A DNA stretch of 64,000 nt from Virgisporangium aurantiacum (GTDB taxonomy: Bacteria; Actinomycetota; Actinomycetes; Mycobacteriales; Micromonosporaceae): NCBI RefSeq assembly GCF_016863635.1, contig NZ_BOPG01000081.1, positions 53,249 through 117,248 of the forward strand. Direction: 5' to 3'. Below, piece after piece: positions 26,230 to 35,492 of the stretch. Position 1 is the stretch's first letter. Every line of letters begins with the position of its first letter. Both the position numbers and the translations under genes were made by a program. Below the pieces are notes generated by a model. The model saw only the letters and a list, made by a program, of their open reading frames with translations, ran no database searches and had not been told where the DNA came from.

Positions 26230-26817
26230 TTAGCCGGCGAAGCGGGCGGCGAGATCGAGGCAGGCCAGCCGGAGGTGTTCGAGCTTGTCGCGCCGGAAGC
26301 GGTCGGGGCCGCGGTCGCGGACGTCGCGGCCGTCGTCGGTCCAGAAGGAATCCGGGGGGACGTCGTCGGAGCCGGCCGGGATGAACTTCAGGACCTCGCC
26401 GACCGACTCGGCGGCGGCCTTGAACATGTACCGCCGCCGGCGCCACTCGTCCTCCGACACGCCCAGGATCGCCGCCGGCGTCGCCGCGATGATCCGGTCG
26501 GCGCACTGCAGCCACTGCCCCGCGTCGATGATCTCGGACGCCTCGGCCCGCCCGAATTCCGGTTCGCCCGCGGTCAACGGCGGCGTCCGCCCGCCGCCGG
26601 CAGTCTCGGCATCGGCGAACTCGTCGTCGATGCGGAACCGGAAGTCGCGACCGGCATGGCAGGTACGGCACGGGCCGGTGTACCGGGTGATCAGCGCATC
26701 GCCGTCCACGATCATCCGCACCGCCTTGGTGAACTTCTCGTCACCGCAGGCCCCGCACGGATGCAGCGCCATGAACATATGGGCCTCGGCGCTGCTACGG
26801 GCCCGTGGTGCGGACAT
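26230..26817 (-). CDS. Zinc-ribbon LKFxP family protein (paralog 6 of 6)
   Basis: The 195 residues contain EAHMFMALHP, C21-x2-C24, a second CxxC (PCRTCHAG), ASEIIDAGQWLQCAD (Glu to Gln in the GEW motif), VLKFIPAGSDD and FRRDKLEHLR. An insertion of about 12 residues (AETAGGGRTPPL) precedes the central motif. The ATG at 26817 follows a TACAGT box (26830-26825) by 7 nt. It is the first gene of the three-ribbon run leading into the WD40 gene, and it is divergent from the SseB-like gene. Confidence 0.75.
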   Translation of the reverse strand: MSAPRARSSAEAHMFMALHPCGACGDEKFTKAVRMIVDGDALITRYTGPCRTCHAGRDFRFRIDDEFADAETAGGGRTPPLTAGEPEFGRAEASEIIDAGQWLQCADRIIAATPAAILGVSEDEWRRRRYMFKAAAESVGEVLKFIPAGSDDVPPDSFWTDDGRDVRDRGPDRFRRDKLEHLRLACLDLAARFAG

Positions 26818-26824
26818 GCCGACC

Positions 26825-26844
26825 ACTGTAAGGGGGGCTATCAT
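26825..26844. promoter_or_regulatory. Back-to-back -10 boxes of two leaderless genes
   Basis: On the minus strand TACAGT (26830-26825) lies 7 nt before the ATG at 26817. On the plus strand TATCAT (26839-26844) lies 7 nt before the GTG at 26852. The two start codons are only 34 nt apart, which leaves no room for 5' leaders. Confidence 0.5.
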
Positions 26845-26851
26845 CGCGCCG

Positions 26852-27688
26852 GTGACTGAGCCGACCCCCTGGCCGACCCCTGGGCAGCCGGACGAGGGGC
26901 CGCCGTGGCGGCCCGCCAACGACGTCGAGACGCGGCTGCTGGCCGCCCTGGACCGCGACGACCGGCAGGAGTTCTTCCGCACCCTGATGACGGCGCCGCT
27001 GTTCCTTCCGCAGACGGTGGCCGATCCGGACACGGCCACCGAGGCCCAAGCGGAGGACTACGTCACCTTCGACAGCGGCGAGGTGACCTACCTGCTGGCG
27101 TTCACCTCGGTCGAGACGCTGCAGGTGTGCGTCGGGCACATCGCCAACGGCTACGTCGAGAGCGACTACGACACCCTGCGGGTGGGCCTGGCCGACAGCG
27201 ACCTGCAACTGGGCTTCAACCTCGGCACCCCCATCGACGCCTGGCTCGACCCCGAGTCGGTGGCCCGCGCCGCGGCCGGCGAGATCGCCGTGCCCACCGG
27301 TGCGGAGATGGCCGAGCTGATGGAGCTCACCGACCCGGCCAACGCCGCCGCCGTCGACGCCGCGGCCGAGCAGGAACTCGAGGCGTACGTCGACGACTAC
27401 ATCACCGGCCTCGTCGACGGCGACGTGCTGGTGGTGGCCGACCGTGGCACCTGGCGCATCGCCCCGGTCGACGGCGTCCCCACCATCGAGGTCTACAGCG
27501 CGGCCGAGCACACCCCGCCCGGCACTCCGACCACCACCGCCCCGTTCCTCGACGTGGTGGCGCGGTGGCCGGCCGGCGCCGAACAGCTCACGGTGAACCC
27601 CGGCACCCCGCTGGCGTTCAGCCTGCCCGCCGAGGTGCTGGCCGCCTTCGCCGAGGAGGCGCATCTCACGTCCCCCGAGAACAACTGA
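26852..27688 (+). CDS. SseB-like domain protein
   Basis: The 278-residue protein has the pattern of the SseB N-terminal domain: a helical start (VETRLLAALDRDDRQEFFRTL), an AxLFLPQ strand and a FTSVETLQV strand-helix (about residues 30-95), followed by an LAFNLGTPIDAWL segment and a Thr/Pro-rich linker before a short C-terminal domain. SseB-like proteins recur near actinobacterial type VII loci, but their role is not settled. The GTG at 26852 is 7 nt after TATCAT and has no Shine-Dalgarno. Confidence 0.65.
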   Translation: MTEPTPWPTPGQPDEGPPWRPANDVETRLLAALDRDDRQEFFRTLMTAPLFLPQTVADPDTATEAQAEDYVTFDSGEVTYLLAFTSVETLQVCVGHIANGYVESDYDTLRVGLADSDLQLGFNLGTPIDAWLDPESVARAAAGEIAVPTGAEMAELMELTDPANAAAVDAAAEQELEAYVDDYITGLVDGDVLVVADRGTWRIAPVDGVPTIEVYSAAEHTPPGTPTTTAPFLDVVARWPAGAEQLTVNPGTPLAFSLPAEVLAAFAEEAHLTSPENN

Positions 27689-27694
27689 CCCCCG

Positions 27695-27748
27695 CGCGAT
27701 CTTGGACTCCTCGCGGTGCCAGGGCACCGTCCGGAGTCCAAGATCGCG
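27695..27748. terminator. Long bidirectional hairpin between convergent genes
   Basis: Sixteen-base perfect arms (27695-27710 and 27733-27748, core GATCTTGGACTCC) enclose a second small stem GGTGCC/GGCACC. It separates the ESX neighbourhood from the protease gene and should terminate both. The core resembles a recurrent intergenic palindrome recalled from actinomycetes. Confidence 0.75.
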
Positions 27749-27753
27749 TGGGA

Positions 27754-30700
27754 TCAGGCGCGGTAGGCGGCGGTCACCGTCTGGGTGATCTGGCTGCCGG
27801 CGGAGCCGGCGGCCGCCACGCGGAGCGAGACCGCCTGGCCGGCGGCCGGGGTGGGTAGCGCCGCCGAGTAGCGGCCGGTGGCGGTGCGGGCGACGGTGGC
27901 CGGCTGCCACGTCGCGCCGTCGTCGAGCGAGGTCCACAGCTGGAACGACGTGATCTGCTGGGCCTTCACGCCGACGGCCTGGCGCACGTCGAACAGCGCC
28001 GGCCGGCCGGCCACCGGGTGGTTCGCCGCGTCCAGCGGGAGTTCGTAGTCGACCGACAGCAGCGGCAACGGCTGGGTGCCGGTGCCCGACGGGCCGCTGG
28101 AGCGGAACGCCCACTCGGAACTGATCCGTGCGGGGGTGCCGATCGTGGGTCCCGTCTCGACGTCGAACGCGAGGCGGAAGTCGCCGGGGCCGGCCGGAAC
28201 CGGGAAGACACCGAAGTTCTGCGGCGACGTGCCGATCAGGGAACCGTCGCGGTACAGGCGGAGCGAGCGGGTCATGCCGGGTTGCGGCCAGCCGCTCAGG
28301 CAGTCGAACCGCTGGTGCTGGTCGGTCAGCGTCACCAGCTCGACCACGATCGTGCCGCGGGTGCGCGTCGGCGCCAGCGGCGTGCATCCGCTCGACGAGA
28401 AGGCCGGATCGTCGAACCAGTCCGACCGGAGCGGTTGCCGGGCCCACGTCAACGTCTCGTGGCCACCGGGTTCGACGCGGCGGGACGCCTCCTGGGTGAC
28501 GATCCCGTCGGCGTAGAAGGCCTCGTCCGTCCAGATGAAGCCCGGCGTGACGTAGTCGGTGCGGGTCTCCGGGACGTTCTCTGTCCAGCCCTCGGCGAGG
28601 TAGATGCCCTCGTCGCTGTACCCGTACCGCTTGTGCGCCGTCGGGGTGCCGATCCGGTGGAACCGGTGGTCGATCCGGCCCAGCCTGGCCTTCTCGGCGC
28701 CGGTCACGCGGTGGGTCGGGTCGGCCGGGACCTTCTCCCACGTGTGCAGGATGTCGTAGAAGCTGTCCGGCGCCGTCATTCCGAACGAGGCGATCGCCCG
28801 GAAGCGACCGATGCCGGCGCCGTCGTTCGGCGCCAGGTAGACGTTCCAGGTGCGGGCCGCTTCGCCCCAGGCGAAGGCGTAGTCGGACCATTCGGGCCCG
28901 CGCCGGGCGGTCTGGATGTAGGTGACGCCCACCGCGGTCGCCTCGGTGGCGACACCGTCCACTGTGGAGCTCAGCCGGCGGGCGCGCGCCGGATCGACGG
29001 AGACCGTCGTGGCGGCACCGATCTCCACGTCCGGATCGCCGACCAGCGCCGCGGTGTCGCCCGCGCCGCCGGTGAAGTACATGTACGACGCCATGACGCT
29101 GTACCGGCCGGCCGGCACCTTGACCGACACGGAGTCGCCCGGCGACCCGTAGAGGGCGGTCTGGAACACCGCCGGGTCGTCGAGGTTCACCACGGCGACG
29201 GTCAGCCAGCCCTCGCCGGCCGGCACGCCCGGCAGCGACCCGCTGGTGATCGTGAGTTCGTGCGTCGGTGCCTCGATCTCGAACGTCACCGGCGTGCGGG
29301 CGAGGACGGCGCCGTCGGCGCCACGGGCGGTCACCAGCGCGGTGTACAGGCCCGGCGGTCCGGAGCGGTCGACGGTGAGGGTGGCCGTGCCGGCGGCACC
29401 GGGTGCCAACGACAGCCGGGTCGCCGACAGCCGGGCCGTGCCCGCCGGCGCCGACCGTCCATTGTGGTCGGTGACCGCGACGTCGAGCCGCACGTCGGCC
29501 GGCCGGGCACCGGTGTTCGCCCACGACAGGGCCGTCTCCCGGGTCGACCCGCCGAGGTTGACGACCGCCTGCCCGGCGACCACGCCGTCGAGCGCGGCGG
29601 CGGCGTCGAGCCGGCCCGCGCCGACCGTGTAGGCGTCGGTCGTCCGGGCGGCGTCGGCGGCGCCGACCAGTGCCGCCTTCACCTGCGCGGGTGACCAGTC
29701 GGGGTGCCGGCCGGCGAGCAGCGCGGCGGCACCGGCGACGTGCGGGGTGGCCATCGAGGTGCCCGAGGCCGTGACGTAGCGGTCGTCGACCGGCAGCCCG
29801 AGCGTCGTGCCGGCGGCGCGGGCGGCGACGATGTCGACGCCCGGCGCGGCGATCTCCGGCTTGGCCGCGCGGGTGCGGAGAACCGGCCCGCGGCTGGAGA
29901 ACGGGGCGACCGTGTCGGTGCGGTCGACCGCGCCGACGGTGAGCGCCGAGGCGGCGGCCGCGGGCGCGGAGATGGTCCCGTCGTAGGGACCGTCGTTGCC
30001 GGCGGCGACCACGAACAGCGCGCCGGTCTTCGCGGTGAGCGCGTCGAGGGCCTGTGACAGCGGATCGGTGCCGTCGCTGGCTTCGTAGCCGCCGAGGCTC
30101 ATGTTCACCACGTCGGCGCGTGCCGCGGCCCACTCCATCCCGGCGATCACCTGGGAGTTCGAGCCGTACCCCTCGTCGTCGAGCACCTTGCCGACGAGCA
30201 GGTCGGCGTCGGGGGCGACGCCGCGCCGGGCGCCGCCGGATCCCGCCCCGGAGCCGGCGGCGGTGGCCGCGACATGGGTGCCATGGCCGAAGTGGTCGAC
30301 GGCGTCGCCGCCGTCGGTGACGAAGTCGGCCCGCTCCACCACGCGTCCGGCGAGGTCGGGATGGGTGAAGTCGGCGCCGGTGTCGAGGACGGCCACGCGG
30401 GCGCCCTTACCGGTGGACCCGGCGGCCCACGCCTGTGGCGCGGAGACCTGGCGCAGGTTGGCGTCCAGCCGCTCGTGGTCCACATAGGACAGTGAGGTGG
30501 CGCGGACCCTGCGGTCCAGCCAGACCTTCGATCCGGTGCCGGCCGACCGGGCGGCCGGTGCGCCGGCGGCGAGCGACCTCAGCAGGTCGGCTCCGCCGCC
30601 GCCCTTGGGCGCGCGGCCGGCCACGGCCGCGATGCTGGGCAGCGTCCGCTTGGCGGTGAGCCCGGCGGTGAGGTCCGCGGACCGCGCCAGGCCGGTGCCC

Positions 30701-31116
30701 GGCCGCACGATCAGCGGCAGGTCGGTGGAGCGGGCGTCGTCGTAGCCGTTGAGCACGAGCGTCGTCACGTCGAACAGGGCCGGGTCGAGCACCGAGCCGA
30801 TCAGCGGCGCGGCGGCCGACGGCACGACCGTGACGTGCCCGTCCGGGCCGCAGTGCCGGGTGAGGGCGCCGCTCTTGGCCGCCGGCTGCACGGTGACCGC
30901 CGGGCAGCCGGCCGCGCGGCCGGTGACGGTGACGACGTCACCCGTCAGGAGCGTGACGCGGTACGTCTTACCGACCGGCACCGCGGTCGGCGACGTGGGG
31001 GCCGGTGCGCCCCGCCCACCCCGGTCCCCGCCGCCGGGGTCCGCGCCCGCGGGCACGCCGAAGGTGGCGACGGCGAGCACCGCCGTCAGCACCCAACCCA
31101 ACTTCCGGACTGTCAT
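27754..31116 (-). CDS. Secreted subtilisin-like serine protease (S8)
   Basis: The 1120-residue protein has a signal peptide (cleavage after about residue 26), a propeptide-like region, and a complete S8 domain with Asp245 (VLDTGAD), His278 (GHGTHVA), Asn in VAAGNDG and Ser454 (GTSMATPHVAG). A long C-terminal part follows with beta-sandwich-like segments, similar to large extracellular actinomycete S8A proteases. Unlike the mycosin-like protein, all catalytic residues are present. The ATG at 31116 is preceded by GGAAGG. It stands alone between a terminator and the hydroxylase operon, so a nutritional secreted protease is the simplest reading. Confidence 0.9.
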   Translation of the reverse strand: MTVRKLGWVLTAVLAVATFGVPAGADPGGGDRGGRGAPAPTSPTAVPVGKTYRVTLLTGDVVTVTGRAAGCPAVTVQPAAKSGALTRHCGPDGHVTVVPSAAAPLIGSVLDPALFDVTTLVLNGYDDARSTDLPLIVRPGTGLARSADLTAGLTAKRTLPSIAAVAGRAPKGGGGADLLRSLAAGAPAARSAGTGSKVWLDRRVRATSLSYVDHERLDANLRQVSAPQAWAAGSTGKGARVAVLDTGADFTHPDLAGRVVERADFVTDGGDAVDHFGHGTHVAATAAGSGAGSGGARRGVAPDADLLVGKVLDDEGYGSNSQVIAGMEWAAARADVVNMSLGGYEASDGTDPLSQALDALTAKTGALFVVAAGNDGPYDGTISAPAAAASALTVGAVDRTDTVAPFSSRGPVLRTRAAKPEIAAPGVDIVAARAAGTTLGLPVDDRYVTASGTSMATPHVAGAAALLAGRHPDWSPAQVKAALVGAADAARTTDAYTVGAGRLDAAAALDGVVAGQAVVNLGGSTRETALSWANTGARPADVRLDVAVTDHNGRSAPAGTARLSATRLSLAPGAAGTATLTVDRSGPPGLYTALVTARGADGAVLARTPVTFEIEAPTHELTITSGSLPGVPAGEGWLTVAVVNLDDPAVFQTALYGSPGDSVSVKVPAGRYSVMASYMYFTGGAGDTAALVGDPDVEIGAATTVSVDPARARRLSSTVDGVATEATAVGVTYIQTARRGPEWSDYAFAWGEAARTWNVYLAPNDGAGIGRFRAIASFGMTAPDSFYDILHTWEKVPADPTHRVTGAEKARLGRIDHRFHRIGTPTAHKRYGYSDEGIYLAEGWTENVPETRTDYVTPGFIWTDEAFYADGIVTQEASRRVEPGGHETLTWARQPLRSDWFDDPAFSSSGCTPLAPTRTRGTIVVELVTLTDQHQRFDCLSGWPQPGMTRSLRLYRDGSLIGTSPQNFGVFPVPAGPGDFRLAFDVETGPTIGTPARISSEWAFRSSGPSGTGTQPLPLLSVDYELPLDAANHPVAGRPALFDVRQAVGVKAQQITSFQLWTSLDDGATWQPATVARTATGRYSAALPTPAAGQAVSLRVAAAGSAGSQITQTVTAAYRA

Positions 31117-31184
31117 CGAGAAAGCCTTCCGGTCGAGATACACGCATTCGCATGTACGACGGCCCCGGACGGCGAATCGGTTGT

Positions 31185-31964
31185 TTACTCCAGGAAATCG
31201 GCGATCAGCGGCCACACGTCGGGCCGCTCGACCAGGCTGAGGTGCCGGGCCCGTTCGAGGATCTCCAGCCGGGCCGACGGGACCGCCTTGGCGATCTCCT
31301 CGGACATCGCCGGCGGCGTCGCGTAGTCCTCGTCGCCCACCAGCACCAGCGTGTCGGCGGCGATCTCGGGCAGCAGGTCGGCGACGTCGAGGGCGCCGAG
31401 GGCGTGGGCGGCCGCGGCGTGGGCGGCCGAGTCGGTGGCGAGGAAGATCTGGCTGACGCGGTTGACCTCGGTCGGGTTCGTGGCGCGGAACGAGCTGGTG
31501 AACCAGCGGTCCCACTGGAACGACAGCTGTTCCTCGCGGGGGAACGTCGTGGCGCGGTCGGCGCGGTCGGCCCACACCTGCACGCGGTCGGAGCCGTAGT
31601 TGGCCGACGCGTCGGCGACGACCAGGCGGCGGACCAGGCCGGGGTGGTTCGCGGCGAACACCAGGGCGGTGCTGCCGCCCATCGACAGGCCGATGACGTC
31701 GACCGGCCCGACGCCGAGCGTGTCGACCATCGCGGCGGTGTCGTCGGCCAGATCCTCGATGGTGAACGGGTTCCCGTCCCAGCCGGACTCGCCGTGGCCG
31801 CGGGTGTCGGTGGCGAGCACCGTGCGTCCGGCGGCGGCGAGGTGCGCGGCGAACGGGTCGAACACCGCGCCGGACAGGGCGAGCGGGTGCAGCAGAACGA
31901 CCGGTTGGCCCGCCTCGCCGGCGCGGTGGACGTTCAGCTTTCCCTGCGTGGTCCAGACGATCAT
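31185..31964 (-). CDS. Alpha/beta hydrolase (enol-lactonase-like)
   Basis: The 259-residue protein shows the alpha/beta hydrolase plan: an HPLALSG oxyanion region, DTRGHGES, a GLSMGGS nucleophile elbow, the acid in LVGDEDYATPP and the catalytic His in ARHLSLVERP. It resembles 3-oxoadipate enol-lactonases, but substrate cannot be read from sequence. It overlaps the [2Fe-2S] subunit gene by ATGA, so it is the last gene of the hydroxylase operon and may act on the hydroxylated product or a lactone derived from it. Confidence 0.85.
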   Translation of the reverse strand: MIVWTTQGKLNVHRAGEAGQPVVLLHPLALSGAVFDPFAAHLAAAGRTVLATDTRGHGESGWDGNPFTIEDLADDTAAMVDTLGVGPVDVIGLSMGGSTALVFAANHPGLVRRLVVADASANYGSDRVQVWADRADRATTFPREEQLSFQWDRWFTSSFRATNPTEVNRVSQIFLATDSAAHAAAAHALGALDVADLLPEIAADTLVLVGDEDYATPPAMSEEIAKAVPSARLEILERARHLSLVERPDVWPLIADFLE

Positions 31965-32440
31965 GGCTGCGTTCCCATCTCGGTGCCCCGGCGACGGGCG
32001 GCGGCCGCGCCGATCGCGGAGCAGATTTCCGGGTAGGTGCCGCACCGGCAGATGTTGCCGGCGATGTGCTCGGCGATCTGTCGGTGCGTGGGGTTCGGGT
32101 TCTCGGCGAGCAGTTCGTGCGCCATCAGGACGAAGCCGGGAATGCAGTATCCGCACTGCATCGCGCCGGCGGCGACGAACTCGTCGACCACGTCGTCGTC
32201 GGCGGGGAGGCCGTCGGCGGTGGTCACGTCGGTGTTGTCGGAGCGGACGGCGCGGACGAGGCAGCTGCTGACGGAGTGCCCGTCGACCAGGACCGTGCAC
32301 GCGCCGCACGCGCCGACGCCGCACCCCTCGCGGACGCTGGTGACGCCGAAGTCGGTGCGCAGCACGTCGAGCAGCAGCGCGTCGTCGGCGACGGTGAGCC
32401 GCCGGCGCCGGCCGTTGACGGTCAGCTCGATCGCTCTCAT
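31961..32440 (-). CDS. Molybdenum hydroxylase small [2Fe-2S] subunit
   Basis: The 159-residue protein has the plant-type ferredoxin site CGVGACGACTVLVDG with a further Cys (SSC) and the second cluster motifs QCGYCIPG and ICRCGTY of the xanthine oxidase family. It passes electrons from the molybdenum centre to the FAD subunit. The start overlaps the large-subunit stop (ATGA at 32437-32440). No Tat signal is seen, so the enzyme is probably cytoplasmic. Confidence 0.93.
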   Translation of the reverse strand: MRAIELTVNGRRRRLTVADDALLLDVLRTDFGVTSVREGCGVGACGACTVLVDGHSVSSCLVRAVRSDNTDVTTADGLPADDDVVDEFVAAGAMQCGYCIPGFVLMAHELLAENPNPTHRQIAEHIAGNICRCGTYPEICSAIGAAAARRRGTEMGTQP

Positions 32441-34662
32441 CGCGCCAGCCCTTCGAGGATCCGTTCGGGCGTCAGGGGAAGCTCGGTGAACCGGACGCCG
32501 GTGGCGTCGCGCACGGCGTTGCTGATCGCGGGCGCGAGCGGGATGACCGCCGTCTCACCGACCCCCTTGGCACCGAACGGCCCGTCGCGGTGCGGGTTCT
32601 CCACGATGACGGGCGTGAGGCGGTCGGGCATGTCGAGCACCGACGGCAGTTGGTAGTCGAGCAGGTTCCCGTTGACGATGCGTCCCTCGTCGAACACGAG
32701 CCGGTCGAACAGGGCGTGCCCGAGCCCCATCAGCGCGCCGCCGACGAGTTGCTGCTCCACCAGTGTCGGGTTGATCGCCCGGCCGACGTCACCGGCGACG
32801 GCGAGGTGCTCCACGTGTACCCGGCCGGTCGCGGTGTCGACGGTGAGCTGGGCCGCGGCGGCGCCGGCGAACCAGTGCTCGGTCACCTTCGGCGAGGTGC
32901 CGGTCTCCGGGTCGTACGGCTGCCACGACGTCGTGAAGGACGCCTCGGTGGTCAACGTCGTTCCCCGGGCGCCGAAGTGTCGCTGCAGCACGTCGGGGAT
33001 GTCGGCCGGATCCTGCATGCCGAGCTTGATCAGCTTGTCGCGCATGCGTTCCGCCGCCAGCCGGACGGCGTTGCCGGTGTGGTACGTGGAGCGGCTCCCG
33101 GCGGTGATGGTGTCGTACGGGGTGACGTCGGTGTCGGTGCCCACCACCCGGATCGCGCCCGCGCCGAGGCCGAGGACCTCGCAGGCGATCTGGGCCATGA
33201 TGGTGTCGCTGCCCTGCCCCATGTCGACGGTGCCGATCAGCAGCGTGCCGGTGCCGTCCTGGTTGAGCTGCAGGGTGGCGTTGGCGATCGTCGGCGTCAG
33301 CACCGCCTTGACCCCGACGGCGACCCCGCGGCCGCGCAGGAACCGGCCGTCGACCCGCGTGAACGGCGTGTCCCAGCCGATCGCGCCGGTGACCGCGTCG
33401 AGGCAGCCGACGAAGTCGGCGCTGTGCATCGGTGTGCCGGACGGCGACAGGTCGCCCTCGCGGAGCAGGTTGCGGCGGCGGAACTCGGCCGGGTCGATGC
33501 CGGTGCGGTAGGCCAGTTCGTCCACTGTGGACTCGTGGAACCAGGTGACCTGCGGCACGCCGAAGCCGCGGAACGGGCCGGCCGACGGCTTGTTGGTGTA
33601 GACGCAGCGCGAGCGCACGTCGACCCGGCCGATCCGGTACGGGCCGGGTGCCATCATGCCCGACTTGGCGGTGATGCGCGGGCCGATGTCGGCGTAGGCG
33701 CCGGTGTCGTAGCGCACGTCGGCGGTGGCGTCGAGGAGATTGCCGTCGGCGTCGGCGGTCATGCTGCCGGTGACCCGGCACCCGTGCCGGGTGGTGAGCA
33801 GGAACGCCTCCTCGCGGGTCACCGGCACGCGCACGGCGAGCCGCTGGGTCCAGGCGAGCACGGCGGCGAGCGGTTCGAGCCGGTCGTACATCTTGGCGCC
33901 GAAGCTGCCGCCCAGCGGGGCGGTGCGCACCCGGACCCGGTGCAGCGGCAGGCCGAGCAGGTCGGCGAGCGATTGCCGGACGTACGACGGGGTCTGCGTG
34001 GTGGCGAGCACTTCGAGCCGGTCACCCTCGCACCAGGCCGCGGCGTAGGGCAGTTCCATCGGGACGTGGTGGGTCGGCGGGCACGAGAAGTCGCCGTCCA
34101 CAGTGGACCCGCCGGCCGGGGCCGGCGTGCCGGAGCGCAACCGGTACTCGTAGTTGACGTTCGTGCCGCGCCGGCCGCTCAGGTGCGCGAGGTCGCCGAA
34201 GACGGCCGACGGCCGCAGTTCGTCGTGGACGTACGAGCCCCCGGCGATCGCCGCGTCGACGTCGTGCACGGGTTCGAGGTCCTCGTACTCCACCGTCACG
34301 AGCGCGGCTGCCGCGCGGGCGTCGGCGATCGACGACGCGACGACCGCCGCGACCGGTTCACCGACGTACCGGACCTTGTCGACGGCCAGGCACGGCTGGT
34401 CGGCGAACGCCGGGCCGGTGAACAGCCGGTCGCCGACCAGCGCGTACAGGTCGGCACCGGTGATCACGGCGACCACGCCGTCGAGCGCGCGGGCCGCGCC
34501 GGTGTCGATGCCGGCGATCCGGGCGTGCGGACGCGTGCTCCGGTGCACCGCCACCGACAGGCACGGCGGTGCCGGCACCTCGGCGGCGTAGCGCAGTTCC
34601 CCGCGGACCTTCGCGCGCCCGTCGACGCGGGCCCAGCGGGCACCGACGGCCGGCCCGCTCAT
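32437..34662 (-). CDS. Molybdenum hydroxylase large (molybdopterin-binding) subunit
   Basis: The 741-residue protein starts with the a/b hammerhead domain (GARWARVDGRAKVRGELRYA) and continues into the molybdopterin-binding domains, with GGSFGAK, DMGQGSDTIMAQI and the active-site Glu in GAKGVGETA. The CO-dehydrogenase active-site loop (VAYRCSFR) is absent, so it is an aldehyde/xanthine/N-heterocycle-type hydroxylase of unknown substrate. The ATG at 34662 overlaps the FAD-subunit stop; a GTG at 34674 is an alternative. Confidence 0.92.
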   Translation of the reverse strand: MSGPAVGARWARVDGRAKVRGELRYAAEVPAPPCLSVAVHRSTRPHARIAGIDTGAARALDGVVAVITGADLYALVGDRLFTGPAFADQPCLAVDKVRYVGEPVAAVVASSIADARAAAALVTVEYEDLEPVHDVDAAIAGGSYVHDELRPSAVFGDLAHLSGRRGTNVNYEYRLRSGTPAPAGGSTVDGDFSCPPTHHVPMELPYAAAWCEGDRLEVLATTQTPSYVRQSLADLLGLPLHRVRVRTAPLGGSFGAKMYDRLEPLAAVLAWTQRLAVRVPVTREEAFLLTTRHGCRVTGSMTADADGNLLDATADVRYDTGAYADIGPRITAKSGMMAPGPYRIGRVDVRSRCVYTNKPSAGPFRGFGVPQVTWFHESTVDELAYRTGIDPAEFRRRNLLREGDLSPSGTPMHSADFVGCLDAVTGAIGWDTPFTRVDGRFLRGRGVAVGVKAVLTPTIANATLQLNQDGTGTLLIGTVDMGQGSDTIMAQIACEVLGLGAGAIRVVGTDTDVTPYDTITAGSRSTYHTGNAVRLAAERMRDKLIKLGMQDPADIPDVLQRHFGARGTTLTTEASFTTSWQPYDPETGTSPKVTEHWFAGAAAAQLTVDTATGRVHVEHLAVAGDVGRAINPTLVEQQLVGGALMGLGHALFDRLVFDEGRIVNGNLLDYQLPSVLDMPDRLTPVIVENPHRDGPFGAKGVGETAVIPLAPAISNAVRDATGVRFTELPLTPERILEGLAR

Positions 34663-35492
34663 CGGTTCGCCCACGCGCTGGTGGCGGCGGTCGCCACCGC
34701 CACCAGACCGACGGATTTCTTGTAGGCGGCACTGCCCCGCGCGTCCGATATGGGCTTGATGAGTGGCCCGGCGGCCGCCCGCGCGGCCTCAGCCACCGTG
34801 GCGGCCGGGCTTTCCGGCGGCAGGGCGATCTCCGTGCACACCGGCGTGGGTGCCAGCGCACCGAGGCCGAGGCGCAGCCGGCCGCCGATCGCCAGCGCGG
34901 CGACGGACGCGCACGGCCGGTCGCCGGCGGCGAGGCTGCGGAACTTCTCGAAGTGCGCGCCGGAACCGGCGGGCTGGCGGGGGATCTCGATCGCGGTGAT
35001 GATCTCGCCGCGGGCGAGCGCGGTCCGGTCGGCGCCGACGAAGAACTCGCGGACCGGCAGCGTGCGGGTGCCGGCGGGGGAGACCAGTTCGACCCGGGCA
35101 TCGAGCACCATGAGCGCGGCCGGCGGGTCGAGGCGGTGGTCGCCGTCGGCGAGGTTGCCGCCGACGGTGGCGGTGTTGCGGATCCGCGGGTGCGCGACCT
35201 GCCGGTACACCTCGGCGGCCAGCGGTGCGACGGCACGCACGAGCGGGTCGGTCTCCATCCGCCGCAGCGTGACGAGCGCGCCGACGCGCAGGCCGGTGTC
35301 GGTCTCGCGGAGGCCGCCGAGGCCCGGAACGGTACCGAGATCGATCACGTCGGAGGCGGCCAACGTGCCGTGCTTCAGCATGATCTGCACGGCGGTGCCG
35401 CCGCCGTAGACCAGGCCGGCATCGGCGGCGGCAAGAGCGGCACACGCCGCGGCGATCGTCGTCGGATAATGATGAACCGTGCGGGCCGCCAT
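34659..35492 (-). CDS. Molybdenum hydroxylase FAD-binding subunit
   Basis: The 277-residue protein has the FAD-binding motifs YGGGTAVQ and TATVGGNLADGD and the CO-dehydrogenase flavoprotein C-terminal domain (FEKFRSLAAGDRPCASVA). It reoxidises the iron-sulfur subunit. The ATG at 35492 has GGAGG 5 nt upstream. It is the first gene of the operon FAD subunit, molybdenum subunit, [2Fe-2S] subunit, hydrolase, all joined by ATGA overlaps. Confidence 0.92.
   Translation of the reverse strand: MAARTVHHYPTTIAAACAALAAADAGLVYGGGTAVQIMLKHGTLAASDVIDLGTVPGLGGLRETDTGLRVGALVTLRRMETDPLVRAVAPLAAEVYRQVAHPRIRNTATVGGNLADGDHRLDPPAALMVLDARVELVSPAGTRTLPVREFFVGADRTALARGEIITAIEIPRQPAGSGAHFEKFRSLAAGDRPCASVAALAIGGRLRLGLGALAPTPVCTEIALPPESPAATVAEAARAAAGPLIKPISDARGSAAYKKSVGLVAVATAATSAWANR

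Noticed and set aside
26795..30133. Minus-strand open frame of 1112 codons
   Set aside because: It is an Arg/His-rich shadow of the subtilisin gene in another frame and runs antisense through the SseB-like gene.
32590..34725. Plus-strand open frame of 711 codons
   Set aside because: Shadow of the molybdenum hydroxylase large subunit.
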